Shown: positions 5,061 through 13,499, counted from the first letter of the stretch. The stretch is 16,790 bases of DNA from an uncultured Oscillospiraceae bacterium (GCA_900540305.1 UQFL01000043.1:1-16790); one strand, 5' to 3'. Notes: generated by a model from the sequence alone, not told the origin. Numbers and translations are program-made.

Positions 5061-6626
5061 ATGGGCAATTCAATCAGAACATACACAAAAAAAGAATGTG
5101 TAATGTACCTAATGGGAATGTTCGGTCAAAACTTGATCTACAACATTGTTGCAACAGGTCTTTACTTCTATTTCCAGAATGTTATATGCCTTCCGGCTAT
5201 GGCACTCGGCTGGATTATGACCATTGCAAGAATTTGGGACGCTATCAATGACCCAATGATGGGTACTATTGTTGACAGAACAAGAAGTAAATGGGGTAAG
5301 TGCAGACCTTACTTGATAATCTTCCCCGGAATCATAGGTTTAATTACAATTTTAACATTCATCAACGGTAACTATGCAGAGGCAAGCAGTGCCGCTCAGA
5401 AAGCTCTTATAGTAGGCTGGGCAGGTGTTTCTTATATTGCTTGGGGTATGGCGTTTACTGTATGCGATATTCCGCTTTGGGGAATTACCTCTCTTATGAC
5501 TGATGATGACAGCGACAGAAGCAAACTTCTCGGTCTTGCTCGTATAGTTGCAGGTATCGGCGGTATCGGCGTACTTGTTGTTCAGATTGCTCAGGCAGCA
5601 AGCGGTATCTTCAAAAACCAGGGAATGGATGTTTCAAAAGCTAATCAGTACGGCTTTATTTTCACAGTTGTAATAATGACTGTTATAGCAACCGCTTTCT
5701 TCGAGCTTGCAGGTATCGGAACAAGAGAAAAGGTTAAGCAGTCAGAAAAGAAATACGGCTTTAAAGAGAATTTCCAGATTATGTTCAGAAATAAGCCTTT
5801 CAGACAGATACTTATTTCAGGCATGTTGAGAAGCCCCATTCAGCTTCTTATGATTGTTGCTATGACACTTGTTACATATTACTATGCAAACGGCAACATT
5901 ATGAACATACTTAAATATAATGAAGATGGCTCTTTTGCAGGTATTGATGTTAAGATTTTGATTGGTCTCGGCAGTGTTGCTGTAGGCTTGTTTGCAGGTC
6001 AGTTCATAGCAATGGCTATCACTCCGTTGCTCACAAAGAAATTTGAAAAGAAAAATCTTTACAATTTCTATTCTATCGCAGGCGCAGTTCCGTTCGCTCT
6101 TATCTTTGTTTTCTACAAAGTTTCAGGCGGCGACCTTACTTCAACTGTATGGTCAATCGTTATCGGTGTTTGCATGCTCTTCGCAAGCGCATCTTTCGGC
6201 GGTATAAATGTACTTCAGTCTGTAATGATTGCTGACTGTGTTGACTATGAGGAATATACAAACGGCGTTCGTACAGACGGCGTATTCTTCTCAGGACAGA
6301 GCTTTATCACAAAGATTTCAGCAGGTCTTGCAACAATTATTTCATCAGCAGTTTACGCTCTTGTTGGATACAGCGGTGCAAATGTTGATAAGCTCAATAA
6401 AGCTATTGAAGACGGAGCAAGCTTCATTACTTATGACGGCGGTTCAGGCGCAGGTAAATATGCTGCTGCAATGTTCTTCCTTATCTCAATTCCGCCCGCA
6501 ATCGGTATGCTTCTTTCAGCTATTCCGACATGGAAATATGCTCTTACGGATAAAGAGCATACAAGAATCCTCGGCGAGCTTGTTAAAAAGCGTAACGAAA
6601 GCGCAGAAGAGATTACAGAAGCTTAA
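5061..6626 (+). CDS. GPH-family sugar:cation symporter (MelB-like MFS)
   Basis: A 521-residue, 12-helix inner-membrane transporter of the glycoside-pentoside-hexuronide:cation symporter family (major facilitator superfamily). The diagnostic motif ARIWDAINDPMMGTIVDRTR spans residues 56-75; Asp60 and Asp64 match the cation-binding aspartates of MelB. It continues into the loop 2-3 signature SKWGKCRPYL (76-85). A second conserved loop is DCVDYEEYTNGVRTDGVFFS near residues 393-412, also typical of the family. Family members usually import oligosaccharides, glycosides or uronides with Na+ or H+; the substrate cannot be read from sequence. ATG 5061 has AGGGGT at 5050-5055. The gene converges on a sulfatase gene and shares its terminator, which hints at sulfated sugars as substrate; that is inference. 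The last residues are hydrophilic and acidic (KRNESAEEITEA). Confidence 0.92.
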   Translation: MGNSIRTYTKKECVMYLMGMFGQNLIYNIVATGLYFYFQNVICLPAMALGWIMTIARIWDAINDPMMGTIVDRTRSKWGKCRPYLIIFPGIIGLITILTFINGNYAEASSAAQKALIVGWAGVSYIAWGMAFTVCDIPLWGITSLMTDDDSDRSKLLGLARIVAGIGGIGVLVVQIAQAASGIFKNQGMDVSKANQYGFIFTVVIMTVIATAFFELAGIGTREKVKQSEKKYGFKENFQIMFRNKPFRQILISGMLRSPIQLLMIVAMTLVTYYYANGNIMNILKYNEDGSFAGIDVKILIGLGSVAVGLFAGQFIAMAITPLLTKKFEKKNLYNFYSIAGAVPFALIFVFYKVSGGDLTSTVWSIVIGVCMLFASASFGGINVLQSVMIADCVDYEEYTNGVRTDGVFFSGQSFITKISAGLATIISSAVYALVGYSGANVDKLNKAIEDGASFITYDGGSGAGKYAAAMFFLISIPPAIGMLLSAIPTWKYALTDKEHTRILGELVKKRNESAEEITEA

Positions 6627-6652
6627 AATATATATAAATGGCATAAATTAAA

Positions 6653-6682
6653 GGAAGCAGTCATTGACTGCTTCCTTTTTTT
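6653..6682. terminator. Strong intrinsic terminator between convergent genes
   Basis: GGAAGCAGTC 6653-6662 pairs perfectly with GACTGCTTCC 6666-6675 around ATT, followed by seven T's (6676-6682). It ends the symporter transcript. On the minus strand the stem is followed by TTTAATTT, so it probably also serves the sulfatase operon. Confidence 0.92.
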
Positions 6683-6698
6683 AGTGTTGTATTGAAAT

Positions 6699-8018
6699 TT
6701 ATTTTTTTCTTGCCTTAAAAGCAGGGAATATAACGGGCGCTTCTTCTTTTGCGTGTTTTATCTCTCTCAAAAGCATATACCTTAAATCCATTCGTACATT
6801 TGCATATTTTGGATTTTTTACGAGATTTCTTTTTTCATTCGGGTCATTTTCAATGTCGTATAAATAATCTTCAAAATATGCTTTGCTGTTAGAATGAAGA
6901 TAACCAACAGGGGAGATATCTTTTACCGAATACATATATTTTTCGGTTCTTATTGCTCTTGCGCATTGGCTTTCGCTTATCTGAATGAATACATTTTTGC
7001 GTTTTAGTTTCGGATTGTCAATCTGCTTTGTGAGGTCATATCCTGCGTACTCAGGCGGAATTTTTATTCCTGCCATTGAAAGAAGCGTCGGCGGCAGGTC
7101 AATTAAACTCGTCAGGCGTTTTTCTTTTCTTCCTCCCTCGAATCCTCCGCCTTTGATAATAAGCGGTGTGTGTATACTGCTTTCGTGGCAGCTTCTTTTG
7201 TATTCAAGGTTTCTTGTTTTAAAATGACAGCCATGGTCGCTCGTGTAAATTATTATAGTGTTATCATATATTCCAAGTTCTTTAAGCTTGTCAACAAGCC
7301 TGCCAACATTATAATCAAGTCTGTTTATTGCCGATATGTAATCGGGGTACATCTCCCTGTAATTACCCTCAAGAAAAGTTAAATCATCGGGCAGGGGGTA
7401 GTCTTTGTATTTGTCTATCGTTTCCTTGTAGCCCTCAAAACAGTTTCTGTCGTTTTGCTGATGAGGTTCAAGCTGGCTTACAAACATAAAAAACGGTTTT
7501 GTTTTGTCGCATTTATCAAGATATTCAAGCGCAAAATCATTTATGCAGTCAGCACGGTAGCCTTTAAAATCTATCTGATTGCCGTCACCGTCAAATACAT
7601 AGCCGTCATATCCGTGGGAAGTAAATTCAAGGCAGTCCGCCGCTCTCCAGTACTGATACTGTCCCTGTCTGTCTTTCGGAACAGCGGTTTTTTCACAGTG
7701 AACGCCGATTCCGGGAAAGCGGTCTGAGCCGAGGTGCCATTTTCCTATGTATGCCGTTTGCCATCCTGCTTCATTAAAGTATTGTGCAAGCGGCTTTATA
7801 TCCCTCGGAAGGGCTATTCCATTGCAGTAACAGCCCGTCTGAGTAGCGTACATACCCGATTGCAAGCAGGACCTTGCAGGCCCGCACACGGGCTGACAGG
7901 TAAAGTTGTTTTCAAACTGAACGCCCTCGCTTGCAAGCTGGGTCAGATTAGGTGTTAACTCATCTGTAATCGTATCCCATCTCTGTTGGTCGGAAAAGTA
8001 AAAAATAATATTTTTCAT
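6699..8018 (-). CDS. Cytoplasmic Cys-type (formylglycine) sulfatase
   Basis: A 439-residue type I sulfatase of the alkaline-phosphatase superfamily. The maturation motif C-x-P-x-R is present as CGPAR (45-49); Cys45 is expected to be oxidised to formylglycine. Metal and substrate residues expected of the fold are visible: Asp10 in YFSDQQRWD (7-15), Lys93 and His95 in IGKWHLG (91-97), Asp261/His262 in YTSDHG (258-263) and Lys274 in LEYKRS (271-276). The C-terminal LYDIENDPNEKRNL (386-399) is the usual family ending. There is no signal peptide, so the substrate must be inside the cell, unlike the exported sulfatases of Bacteroides. Maturation needs an anaerobic sulfatase-maturing radical SAM enzyme, which is not in the window. 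It is the last gene of a minus-strand operon (15 bp after the MscS gene, AGGCGG ribosome site). Substrate unknown; a sulfated sugar is plausible from the symporter next door. Confidence 0.92.
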   Translation of the reverse strand: MKNIIFYFSDQQRWDTITDELTPNLTQLASEGVQFENNFTCQPVCGPARSCLQSGMYATQTGCYCNGIALPRDIKPLAQYFNEAGWQTAYIGKWHLGSDRFPGIGVHCEKTAVPKDRQGQYQYWRAADCLEFTSHGYDGYVFDGDGNQIDFKGYRADCINDFALEYLDKCDKTKPFFMFVSQLEPHQQNDRNCFEGYKETIDKYKDYPLPDDLTFLEGNYREMYPDYISAINRLDYNVGRLVDKLKELGIYDNTIIIYTSDHGCHFKTRNLEYKRSCHESSIHTPLIIKGGGFEGGRKEKRLTSLIDLPPTLLSMAGIKIPPEYAGYDLTKQIDNPKLKRKNVFIQISESQCARAIRTEKYMYSVKDISPVGYLHSNSKAYFEDYLYDIENDPNEKRNLVKNPKYANVRMDLRYMLLREIKHAKEEAPVIFPAFKARKK

Positions 8019-8033
8019 ATTAAATACCGCCTG

Positions 8034-9095
8034 TTATTTTTCAATATATAATGTTTGTGTCGGAAATGCAAAATCTGTATCGTTAGCGTCTATAATTTCC
8101 TTTATTGCAAAATTAATTTCTTCAAGCACCTCGTAATAATCTTCAATTTTTGTTACAAAAACATAGCATCTTATTTGAAGATTTACCGATGAATCGTCAT
8201 ACTCAACAAAACGAACTCTAATAGATTGATTGTCTACTTTTTCGTTTGCCTCAAGGTAACTCCTTATTTCACCTTCGCATTTTTTGAGCGTTTCGCAGGT
8301 GGTTGAGTAAAGTAAACCTATTTTAAATTCAACAAGTCTTTTTGTCAGCTTAGCATAGTTAGTTATAAGGTCGTCGGAAAGTTTGGTGTTCGGTACTACG
8401 ATAACGGTATCGTCAAGCTTTCTGATTCTTGTTGAGCGGATTGTAATGTCCTCAACTGTGCCTGAAAAGTCTGCTGTTTCAATAAAATCGCCAACATCAA
8501 ACGGCTTGTCAAACATAATTACAAAGCCCGATATAAGGCTTTTGAGCGAGTCCTGCGCGGCGAGGGATACTGCAAGTCCGCCAACACCGAGACCTGTTAT
8601 CAGTCCGCTGATATTGTAACCAAATTCGGATAGAATCATTACTACCGCTATGCAGACGGTCAATATTCTCAAAACATTTGCAATGAATTTTACGGCAATA
8701 TTATTTATCTGCTGGTTGGGGTTCTTTTCGCTTAAAATATCAACAAGATTTTCCGAAATAAAGTTTATAATGCACCAGCACGCAATAAGAATTGAAATGA
8801 TTTTGAATGCGCCGTTTATATATGGCATTGCGCTTGAAATGAAATTATGCTTGTACTGAAAAATAAGTACGCCAAAATATGCACCAAGCACTATGAAATA
8901 AGAAGAAATAGGTTTCATAAGGCTATCTGCGAAACCTTTTCTGCGCTGAGGATTTTTAATGAAAATCATTTTTCCTATTATTGAAAGAATTATTTTCGCC
9001 AATTTTTTTCTGAAAATCAAAAATACTAAAAAGACAATAACGGCAAGTATTATGCCGAGATAGCTTTGTATAACGGAAACAAAGTTGTCAAACAT
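8034..9095 (-). CDS. MscS-family small-conductance mechanosensitive channel
   Basis: A 353-residue membrane channel. Hydrophobic helices lie at about 12-28, 64-80, 96-112, 134-156 and the pore helix region 162-190 (SGLITGLGVGGLAVSLAAQD, 163-182), which is the Gly/Ala-rich MscS TM3. The beta domain follows with FDKPFDVGDFIE (195-206), GTVEDITIRSTRIRKLDD (212-229) and VVPNTKLSDDLITNYAK (233-249), the family's most conserved block. The C-terminal half (250-353) is the cytosolic alpha/beta vestibule. With extra N-terminal helices it is longer than E. coli MscS (286). It would open on membrane tension to release solutes during osmotic downshock. AGGAG lies before ATG 9095. It sits between the methyltransferase (19 bp) and sulfatase (15 bp) genes, so the three are probably one transcript, although the functional link is unclear. 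Confidence 0.93.
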   Translation of the reverse strand: MFDNFVSVIQSYLGIILAVIVFLVFLIFRKKLAKIILSIIGKMIFIKNPQRRKGFADSLMKPISSYFIVLGAYFGVLIFQYKHNFISSAMPYINGAFKIISILIACWCIINFISENLVDILSEKNPNQQINNIAVKFIANVLRILTVCIAVVMILSEFGYNISGLITGLGVGGLAVSLAAQDSLKSLISGFVIMFDKPFDVGDFIETADFSGTVEDITIRSTRIRKLDDTVIVVPNTKLSDDLITNYAKLTKRLVEFKIGLLYSTTCETLKKCEGEIRSYLEANEKVDNQSIRVRFVEYDDSSVNLQIRCYVFVTKIEDYYEVLEEINFAIKEIIDANDTDFAFPTQTLYIEK

Positions 9096-9114
9096 AAAAT
9101 AGCTCCTTTTTCAA

Positions 9115-10185
9115 TTATTCGTTTTCTGGCATAACGCAGTAAAAATTGCTTTCCCACGCAGGAATGTAAGCGGAATGCCTGAAATATATTTTGTAATTTT
9201 TATTGTATTCAAGAATTTTTTCACAAAGTTCAAACATATCGCTGTTTCGGTGATAAGCGCATATGTATAGCTTTGGTGAATATGCTTTAATCGTTTTTTC
9301 GCACCCCTCAAGAGCTTTCAATTCAGAGCCCTCTATATCCATTTTAATAAGGGTGACTTTTTCTTTGACAATGCTGTCTATATCGCTCACGGCAACAGGC
9401 GTTCCGCTTGAAGAAAGTTTGCTGTTGCGCCCCGCCTTGCCCTCAAAAATAAGGGTGTCTTTTTTATTCCACGCTCCCATATTGTAAAGCTCTACGCCTT
9501 GCATACCCTCTGTATTGCGTGTCAGCTTTTTGAAATTTTTAGCGTCAGGCTCAAGGGCATATATTTTGTTGTATTTGCCGCCCGTAAATCCCGTGAATTC
9601 TCTAATTGTATCGCCGTCATACGCTCCTGCGTCAACAATAGTTTCATTGTCTGTCAGCTTCAGAATTTCGGAATAGATTTTGTTTTTATCGTATTCGTTG
9701 CATTTGTAAAGGTAATCAACTTTACCGCTTATTTTAAATGATATAACATTTTGATATACTCTTTTGCTCTCTTCATCAGCAAGAAGATTGTAAATATTTT
9801 CAAATCTTTTCCTGTTTTTTTCAAAATATTCTCTTGTAAATAGTCCGCCGCCGGCAACAGGAATGTCAGGGGCAAAAACGGTGTGTTCTTTGTTTATGTT
9901 TTCAATTCTGTCAAGCACTTCTTTAATGTGAGTTGCAAAAGCCAAAACCACATTAAAATCATCGTATTTTTCGCACACTTCGCTGTATTTGAGAACTTTA
10001 TATCCCAAGAAAGAATGACCGCGTACAAATTCATCACTTGCGAAAATGTCGGCAACGGATATTCCGTTTTCATCAAGTATTTTTAATATTCTTTCCGCCG
10101 CGTTTCCCATTCCGTAAACCACAACGGGTTTTTCGCTTTTTTTTAGTGTTTCCCAAACATCTGTTTCGTTTATTTCAAGTTTCAT
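9115..10185 (-). CDS. FkbM-family SAM-dependent methyltransferase with N-terminal nucleotide-binding-like domain
   Basis: A 356-residue protein in two parts. Residues 18-110 form a Rossmann-like domain opening with VVVYGMGNAAERIL (21-34), similar to NAD- or sugar-nucleotide-binding domains attached to glycan-modifying enzymes. Residues about 180-350 are an FkbM methyltransferase: SAM motif I VDAGAYDGDTIREF (184-197), acidic ALEPD (210-214), and the FkbM signature IKMDIEGSELKALEG (280-294). FkbM enzymes O-methylate hydroxyl groups of sugars or polyketides, and in gut Firmicutes they are often linked to surface polysaccharides. There is no signal or membrane segment. It is the first gene of the minus operon, with ribosome site CGGAAG (10191-10196) and a promoter at 10216-10244. 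Residues between the domains (120-180) look helical. The acceptor cannot be predicted. Confidence 0.88.
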   Translation of the reverse strand: MKLEINETDVWETLKKSEKPVVVYGMGNAAERILKILDENGISVADIFASDEFVRGHSFLGYKVLKYSEVCEKYDDFNVVLAFATHIKEVLDRIENINKEHTVFAPDIPVAGGGLFTREYFEKNRKRFENIYNLLADEESKRVYQNVISFKISGKVDYLYKCNEYDKNKIYSEILKLTDNETIVDAGAYDGDTIREFTGFTGGKYNKIYALEPDAKNFKKLTRNTEGMQGVELYNMGAWNKKDTLIFEGKAGRNSKLSSSGTPVAVSDIDSIVKEKVTLIKMDIEGSELKALEGCEKTIKAYSPKLYICAYHRNSDMFELCEKILEYNKNYKIYFRHSAYIPAWESNFYCVMPENE

Positions 10186-10215
10186 AAATACTTCCGTCTA
10201 ATCTTATTTAGTTCA

Positions 10216-10244
10216 ATTATAGACTTAATAAAGTCTTAAATCAA
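10216..10244 (-). promoter_or_regulatory. Sigma-70 promoter of the methyltransferase–MscS–sulfatase operon
   Basis: On the minus strand TTGATT (10239-10244) and a perfect TATAAT (10216-10221) are 17 bp apart. The predicted start near 10209 leaves a leader of about 24 nt, enough for the CGGAAG ribosome site. The spacer is filled by a palindrome, listed separately. Confidence 0.75.
10221..10236. promoter_or_regulatory. Palindrome inside the minus-strand promoter spacer
   Basis: AGACTT 10221-10226 and AAGTCT 10231-10236 are perfect inverted 6-mers around AATA. They occupy nearly the whole spacer between -35 and -10 and touch the -10 box. A protein bound here would block RNA polymerase on the minus strand and might affect the plus-strand promoter 14 bp away. 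It is a candidate repressor operator; the regulator is unknown. Confidence 0.5.
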
Positions 10245-10249
10245 GGTAC

Positions 10250-10278
10250 TTTACAAATACTTTAAAAAATATTATAAT
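10250..10278 (+). promoter_or_regulatory. Sigma-70 promoter of the corC–mutS2 operon
   Basis: TTTACA at 10250-10255 and a perfect TATAAT at 10273-10278 have the ideal 17-bp spacing. Transcription should begin near 10285, giving a leader of about 56 nt before ATG 10341. The two divergent -35 boxes are only 5 bp apart. Confidence 0.8.
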
Positions 10279-10340
10279 ATGAGAATAATTATATGTATAT
10301 ATACGCTTATAAATATATTTTTACGGAGGGATATGCCTCT

Positions 10341-11144
10341 ATGGTAGGCAGTTTTTTTAAAAAATTTAAAAGAAATTCAACTCAAGAGGAAATCAAACAG
10401 CTTGTAGATGAGGATGAAGAGGTAGGCGAACTTAAAGCCTCGCAGAGAATTATGATAAATAATATCTTCCTGTTTGACGATACAAACGCAGGAGATATTA
10501 TGACTCACCGCACAGATATTGATGCGGTTGACGATACTGCAAGCCTTGAAGATGTTGCCGCTCTTTCTATTCAAAAGGGATTTTCAAGAATACCTGTTTA
10601 TCATGAGGACATAGATAATATTATAGGCGTAGTTTATGTTAAAGACCTCCTCAAATTTATTGGTGTGTCAGTGGGCGCAAATGAAAATCTGCAAGATTAT
10701 GTCAGAGAGCCGCTTTTCGTGCCCGAAACGCTCACCTGCGGCAGACTGTTTAAGCAGATGACTGAAACAAGAATACAGCTTGCCATTGTTGTTGATGAAT
10801 ACGGCGGCACGGCTGGCCTTGTCACTATGGAAGATATTGTTGAGTGTATTGTTGGCAGTATTCAGGATGAATATGACGAGGAAGAAAAGCTAGTTGAAAA
10901 GATAGATGATAAAACTTATCTGTTTGACGGCTCTGCAGATATTGACGATGTTTCCGCAGTGCTTAAAATAGAGATTCCGCAGGGCGATTACGATACCGTT
11001 GCAGGCTTTGTAATAAACAGACTTGGCTATCTTCCGCATGACGGTGAGGATGAACAGCCCTCAGTTGATTTTGACGGCGTAAAGTTTACCGTTACAAAAG
11101 TGGTGGACAGGCGTATAGAATATATTAAGGCAGAGATTGATTAA
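10341..11144 (+). CDS. CorC/HlyC-type CBS-domain protein (no membrane domain)
   Basis: A 267-residue soluble protein. After a charged N-terminus it has two CBS domains (about 50-108, with SRIPVY and GVVYVKDLL; and about 118-172, with AIVVDEYGGTAGLVTMEDIV), then the CorC_HlyC transporter-associated domain (about 188-264, GDYDTVAGFVINRLGYLP). The DUF21/CNNM membrane domain of full-length hemolysin-like proteins is absent, as in E. coli CorC, which is linked to Mg/Co efflux. CBS pairs usually bind adenine nucleotides. The frame is open upstream to ATG 10293, but GGAGGG at 10325-10330 points to ATG 10341, and the earlier ATG would lie almost at the transcription start. Its stop shares a base with the phoH start (TAATG), as expected for a coupled corC–ybeZ–ybeY type cluster. 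The exact transport role is uncertain. Confidence 0.88.
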   Translation: MVGSFFKKFKRNSTQEEIKQLVDEDEEVGELKASQRIMINNIFLFDDTNAGDIMTHRTDIDAVDDTASLEDVAALSIQKGFSRIPVYHEDIDNIIGVVYVKDLLKFIGVSVGANENLQDYVREPLFVPETLTCGRLFKQMTETRIQLAIVVDEYGGTAGLVTMEDIVECIVGSIQDEYDEEEKLVEKIDDKTYLFDGSADIDDVSAVLKIEIPQGDYDTVAGFVINRLGYLPHDGEDEQPSVDFDGVKFTVTKVVDRRIEYIKAEID

Positions 11145-12109
11145 TGGCAGAACAAACCATAACATTTGACGCAATGGAGCAGGCGGCTAGCCTTTTCGGA
11201 GCGTTTGACGAAAATATTAGACTTATTGAAAACGAGTTTTCCGTTTCTATTATCAGCAGGGGTTCTAACCTCAAAATAGTGGGAGACGATGAAAATGTTG
11301 CCCTCGCTTCAAGGGCTGTTAAGAGCCTTTTAGGGCTTATTGACAGGGGCGAAACGCTCACTGAGCAGAATATCAGATATGCGCTCAGCCTTGTTAAAGA
11401 GGGAAACGATGATAAACTCCCGTCAATGGCATCGGACACCGTGTGCATTACCGCAAAGGGTAAACCTGTTAAGGCAAAAACACTCGGTCAGAAAAAATAC
11501 TGCGAGGCTATAAGGAAAAATACGATTACTTTCGGCATCGGCCCTGCAGGCACGGGAAAAACTTATCTTGCTGTTGCGGCGGCTGTAACTGCTTTTCGCT
11601 CAAAAGAGGTAACTAAAATCATCCTTACAAGACCCGCAGTTGAAGCAGGCGAAAAGCTCGGCTTTCTTCCCGGTGACTTGCAGACTAAAGTAGACCCGTA
11701 TTTAAGACCGCTTTATGACGCTCTTTTCGATATGCTTGGAGCGGAGAATTTCCAAAAGTATCAGGAGAGAGGTTCAATAGAGGTTGCGCCGCTTGCATAT
11801 ATGAGAGGGCGCACGCTTGATGACAGCTTTATAATTCTTGACGAAGCGCAGAATACTACGCCCGAGCAGATGAAAATGTTTCTCACAAGGCTTGGTTTCA
11901 ATTCAAAAATGGTTGTCACGGGCGATATTACTCAGATAGACTTGCCAACGGGTAAAAAATCAGGGCTTAAAAAAGTTTTGCGTATTCTTAAAAATGTTGA
12001 CGATATTGAAATTTGCAAATTTACGCAGAAAGATGTGGTTCGCCACAGACTTGTTCAGGAAATAATTAACGCTTACGAAAAATATGAAAGTGAGGAGAGA
12101 AAACAGTAA
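11144..12109 (+). CDS. phoH: PhoH-family P-loop ATPase (YbeZ-like)
   Basis: A 321-residue cytosolic ATPase. The N-terminal 100 residues form a KH-like/nucleic-acid-binding segment (ISRGSNLKIVGDDENV, 37-52). The PhoH domain follows with Walker A GPAGTGKT (133-140), the conserved LTRPAVEAGEKLGFLPGDL (161-179), Walker B ILDEAQNTT (231-239) and the sensor-like VVTGDITQIDLP (257-268). Length and order match YbeZ/PhoH of about 320-350 residues. YbeZ works with YbeY in RNA metabolism and ribosome quality control, and ybeY is the very next gene, overlapping by one base (TAATG). The start is coupled to the upstream stop, so translation probably depends on re-initiation. Confidence 0.95.
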   Translation: MAEQTITFDAMEQAASLFGAFDENIRLIENEFSVSIISRGSNLKIVGDDENVALASRAVKSLLGLIDRGETLTEQNIRYALSLVKEGNDDKLPSMASDTVCITAKGKPVKAKTLGQKKYCEAIRKNTITFGIGPAGTGKTYLAVAAAVTAFRSKEVTKIILTRPAVEAGEKLGFLPGDLQTKVDPYLRPLYDALFDMLGAENFQKYQERGSIEVAPLAYMRGRTLDDSFIILDEAQNTTPEQMKMFLTRLGFNSKMVVTGDITQIDLPTGKKSGLKKVLRILKNVDDIEICKFTQKDVVRHRLVQEIINAYEKYESEERKQ

Positions 12110-12615
12110 TGGACAGGGTAAAGGTTATAATTTCAAACTCACAGAAAAAAGTTAAAATTCCAACGGGTATAAGACTTCTTATACGCCGTTGTTGTCACGC
12201 CGTTCTCGAACTTGAAAATTTCGAGGGCTCGGCGGAAATTTCCGTTCGTTTCGTTGATAATGAGCAGATCAGAAAGCTCAACCATACATATCGTAATATT
12301 GACAGGGAAACAGATGTTTTGTCTTTTCCTCTCGGCGAAAACGGCGAATATGATGTAAATCACGATACGGGAGCAAAAATGCTCGGCGATATTGTTATCT
12401 CAATGGAAAAAGCGGTTGAGCAAGCACAGCTTTATAATCATCCGCTTCAGAGAGAAATAGGATTTCTCACTGTTCATTCAATGCTTCATCTTCTCGGCTA
12501 TGACCATGAGGACGGCGGTATTGAGGCTGTTCGTATGAGAGAAAAAGAAGAAACCGTGCTTACTCAGATAGGCTGGAAGAGAGATAACAGCTATTATATG
12601 GGAGACGAAGAATGA
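12109..12615 (+). CDS. ybeY: Endoribonuclease YbeY
   Basis: A 168-residue single-domain metalloenzyme (UPF0054). The zinc site H-x3-H-x5-H is present as HSMLHLLGYDH (123-133: His123, His127, His133), preceded by the family blocks IRKLNHTYRNIDRETDVLSF (54-73) and GDIVIS (93-98). YbeY takes part in 16S rRNA 3'-end maturation and late 70S quality control. The gene overlaps phoH by one base and era by four (ATGA), so the three are coupled translationally. Length and motifs are normal for the family and nothing is missing. Confidence 0.96.
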   Translation: MDRVKVIISNSQKKVKIPTGIRLLIRRCCHAVLELENFEGSAEISVRFVDNEQIRKLNHTYRNIDRETDVLSFPLGENGEYDVNHDTGAKMLGDIVISMEKAVEQAQLYNHPLQREIGFLTVHSMLHLLGYDHEDGGIEAVRMREKEETVLTQIGWKRDNSYYMGDEE

Positions 12616-13499
12616 CAAAATCCGCTTTTATTGCGATAGTCGGTAAACCGAATGTCGGCAAATCATCACTCCTCAACAGGCTTCTCGGCGCCAAGGTGGC
12701 AATCGTATCTTCAAAGCCGCAGACAACGAGAACAAAAATTATGGGCGTTTTAACTCTTGATGAGACTCAGCTTGTATTTACTGATACTCCTGGTTTTCAC
12801 AAGCCACATAATAAGCTCGGTGAATTTATGAATAACGCTGTGGGCGACAGTATAGGCGGAACAGACGCCGTTTTGTTTGTAACAGAGCCTAAGGGCGAAC
12901 TTAATGATAAAGAACTTGAACTTATAAAGAAGTTTAAACAGGAAAAGCTCCCCGTAATTCTTGCCATAAACAAGATAGATATGCTCAAAGATAAAAAAGA
13001 ACTTTTTGAGCGCATAACATATCTTGCCGGCTTTTATGATTTTGCGGCAGTTGTACCCGTTTCCGCTACTGAGGGAGACGGTATGGACGGACTTATAGAC
13101 GAGCTTAAATCCCTTGCGGTTGAGAGCGTTCACTTTTTCCCTGACGATACGCTTACAGACCAGCCTGAGAGAGTACTTGCGGCTGAAATTATAAGAGAAA
13201 AAATACTTCGACTTATGGATAAAGAAGTGCCACACGGCATAGCCGTTGCGGTTGAAAAAATGCGCGAGCGTCAGGATAAGGAAATACTTGATATCGACGC
13301 CGTTATTTACTGCGAGCGTGAAACTCATAAGGGAATGGTTATAGGCAAGGGAGGAGCAATGCTCAAAAAAATATCTACCTTTGCAAGGCAGGACCTTGAA
13401 AGCTTTTTCAGCATAAAAGTAAATCTTCATACTTGGGTAAAAGTTAAAGAGGGCTGGAGAAACAAAGAGGGTCTTATTCACAATTTCGGGCTCGATTAA
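12612..13499 (+). CDS. era: GTPase Era
   Basis: A 295-residue ribosome-assembly GTPase. G1 is GKPNVGKSS (11-19), the switch I region SSKPQTTR (33-40), G3 DTPGFHKP (58-65), G4 NKID (120-123) and G5 SATEG (151-155). The C-terminal KH domain carries GMVIGKGGAMLKKI (241-254), which binds the 3' end of 16S rRNA. The 295-residue length is typical. It starts within the ATGA overlap with ybeY, linking two 16S-maturation factors. Gene order ybeY–era without the dgkA and cdd genes seen in Bacillus is noteworthy but common in Clostridia. The gene ends before a 98-bp gap containing two inverted repeats. Confidence 0.97.
   Translation: MTKSAFIAIVGKPNVGKSSLLNRLLGAKVAIVSSKPQTTRTKIMGVLTLDETQLVFTDTPGFHKPHNKLGEFMNNAVGDSIGGTDAVLFVTEPKGELNDKELELIKKFKQEKLPVILAINKIDMLKDKKELFERITYLAGFYDFAAVVPVSATEGDGMDGLIDELKSLAVESVHFFPDDTLTDQPERVLAAEIIREKILRLMDKEVPHGIAVAVEKMRERQDKEILDIDAVIYCERETHKGMVIGKGGAMLKKISTFARQDLESFFSIKVNLHTWVKVKEGWRNKEGLIHNFGLD

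Noticed and set aside
10293..10340. Upstream ATG extending the CBS-domain protein by 16 residues
   Set aside because: It would lie within about 8 nt of the predicted transcription start and has no ribosome site; GGAGGG points to ATG 10341.
12750..13481. A 243-codon minus-strand open frame
   Set aside because: It lies fully inside era, which has all GTPase and KH motifs; the reverse frame is open by codon bias and its translation is Phe/Lys/Tyr-rich without domains.
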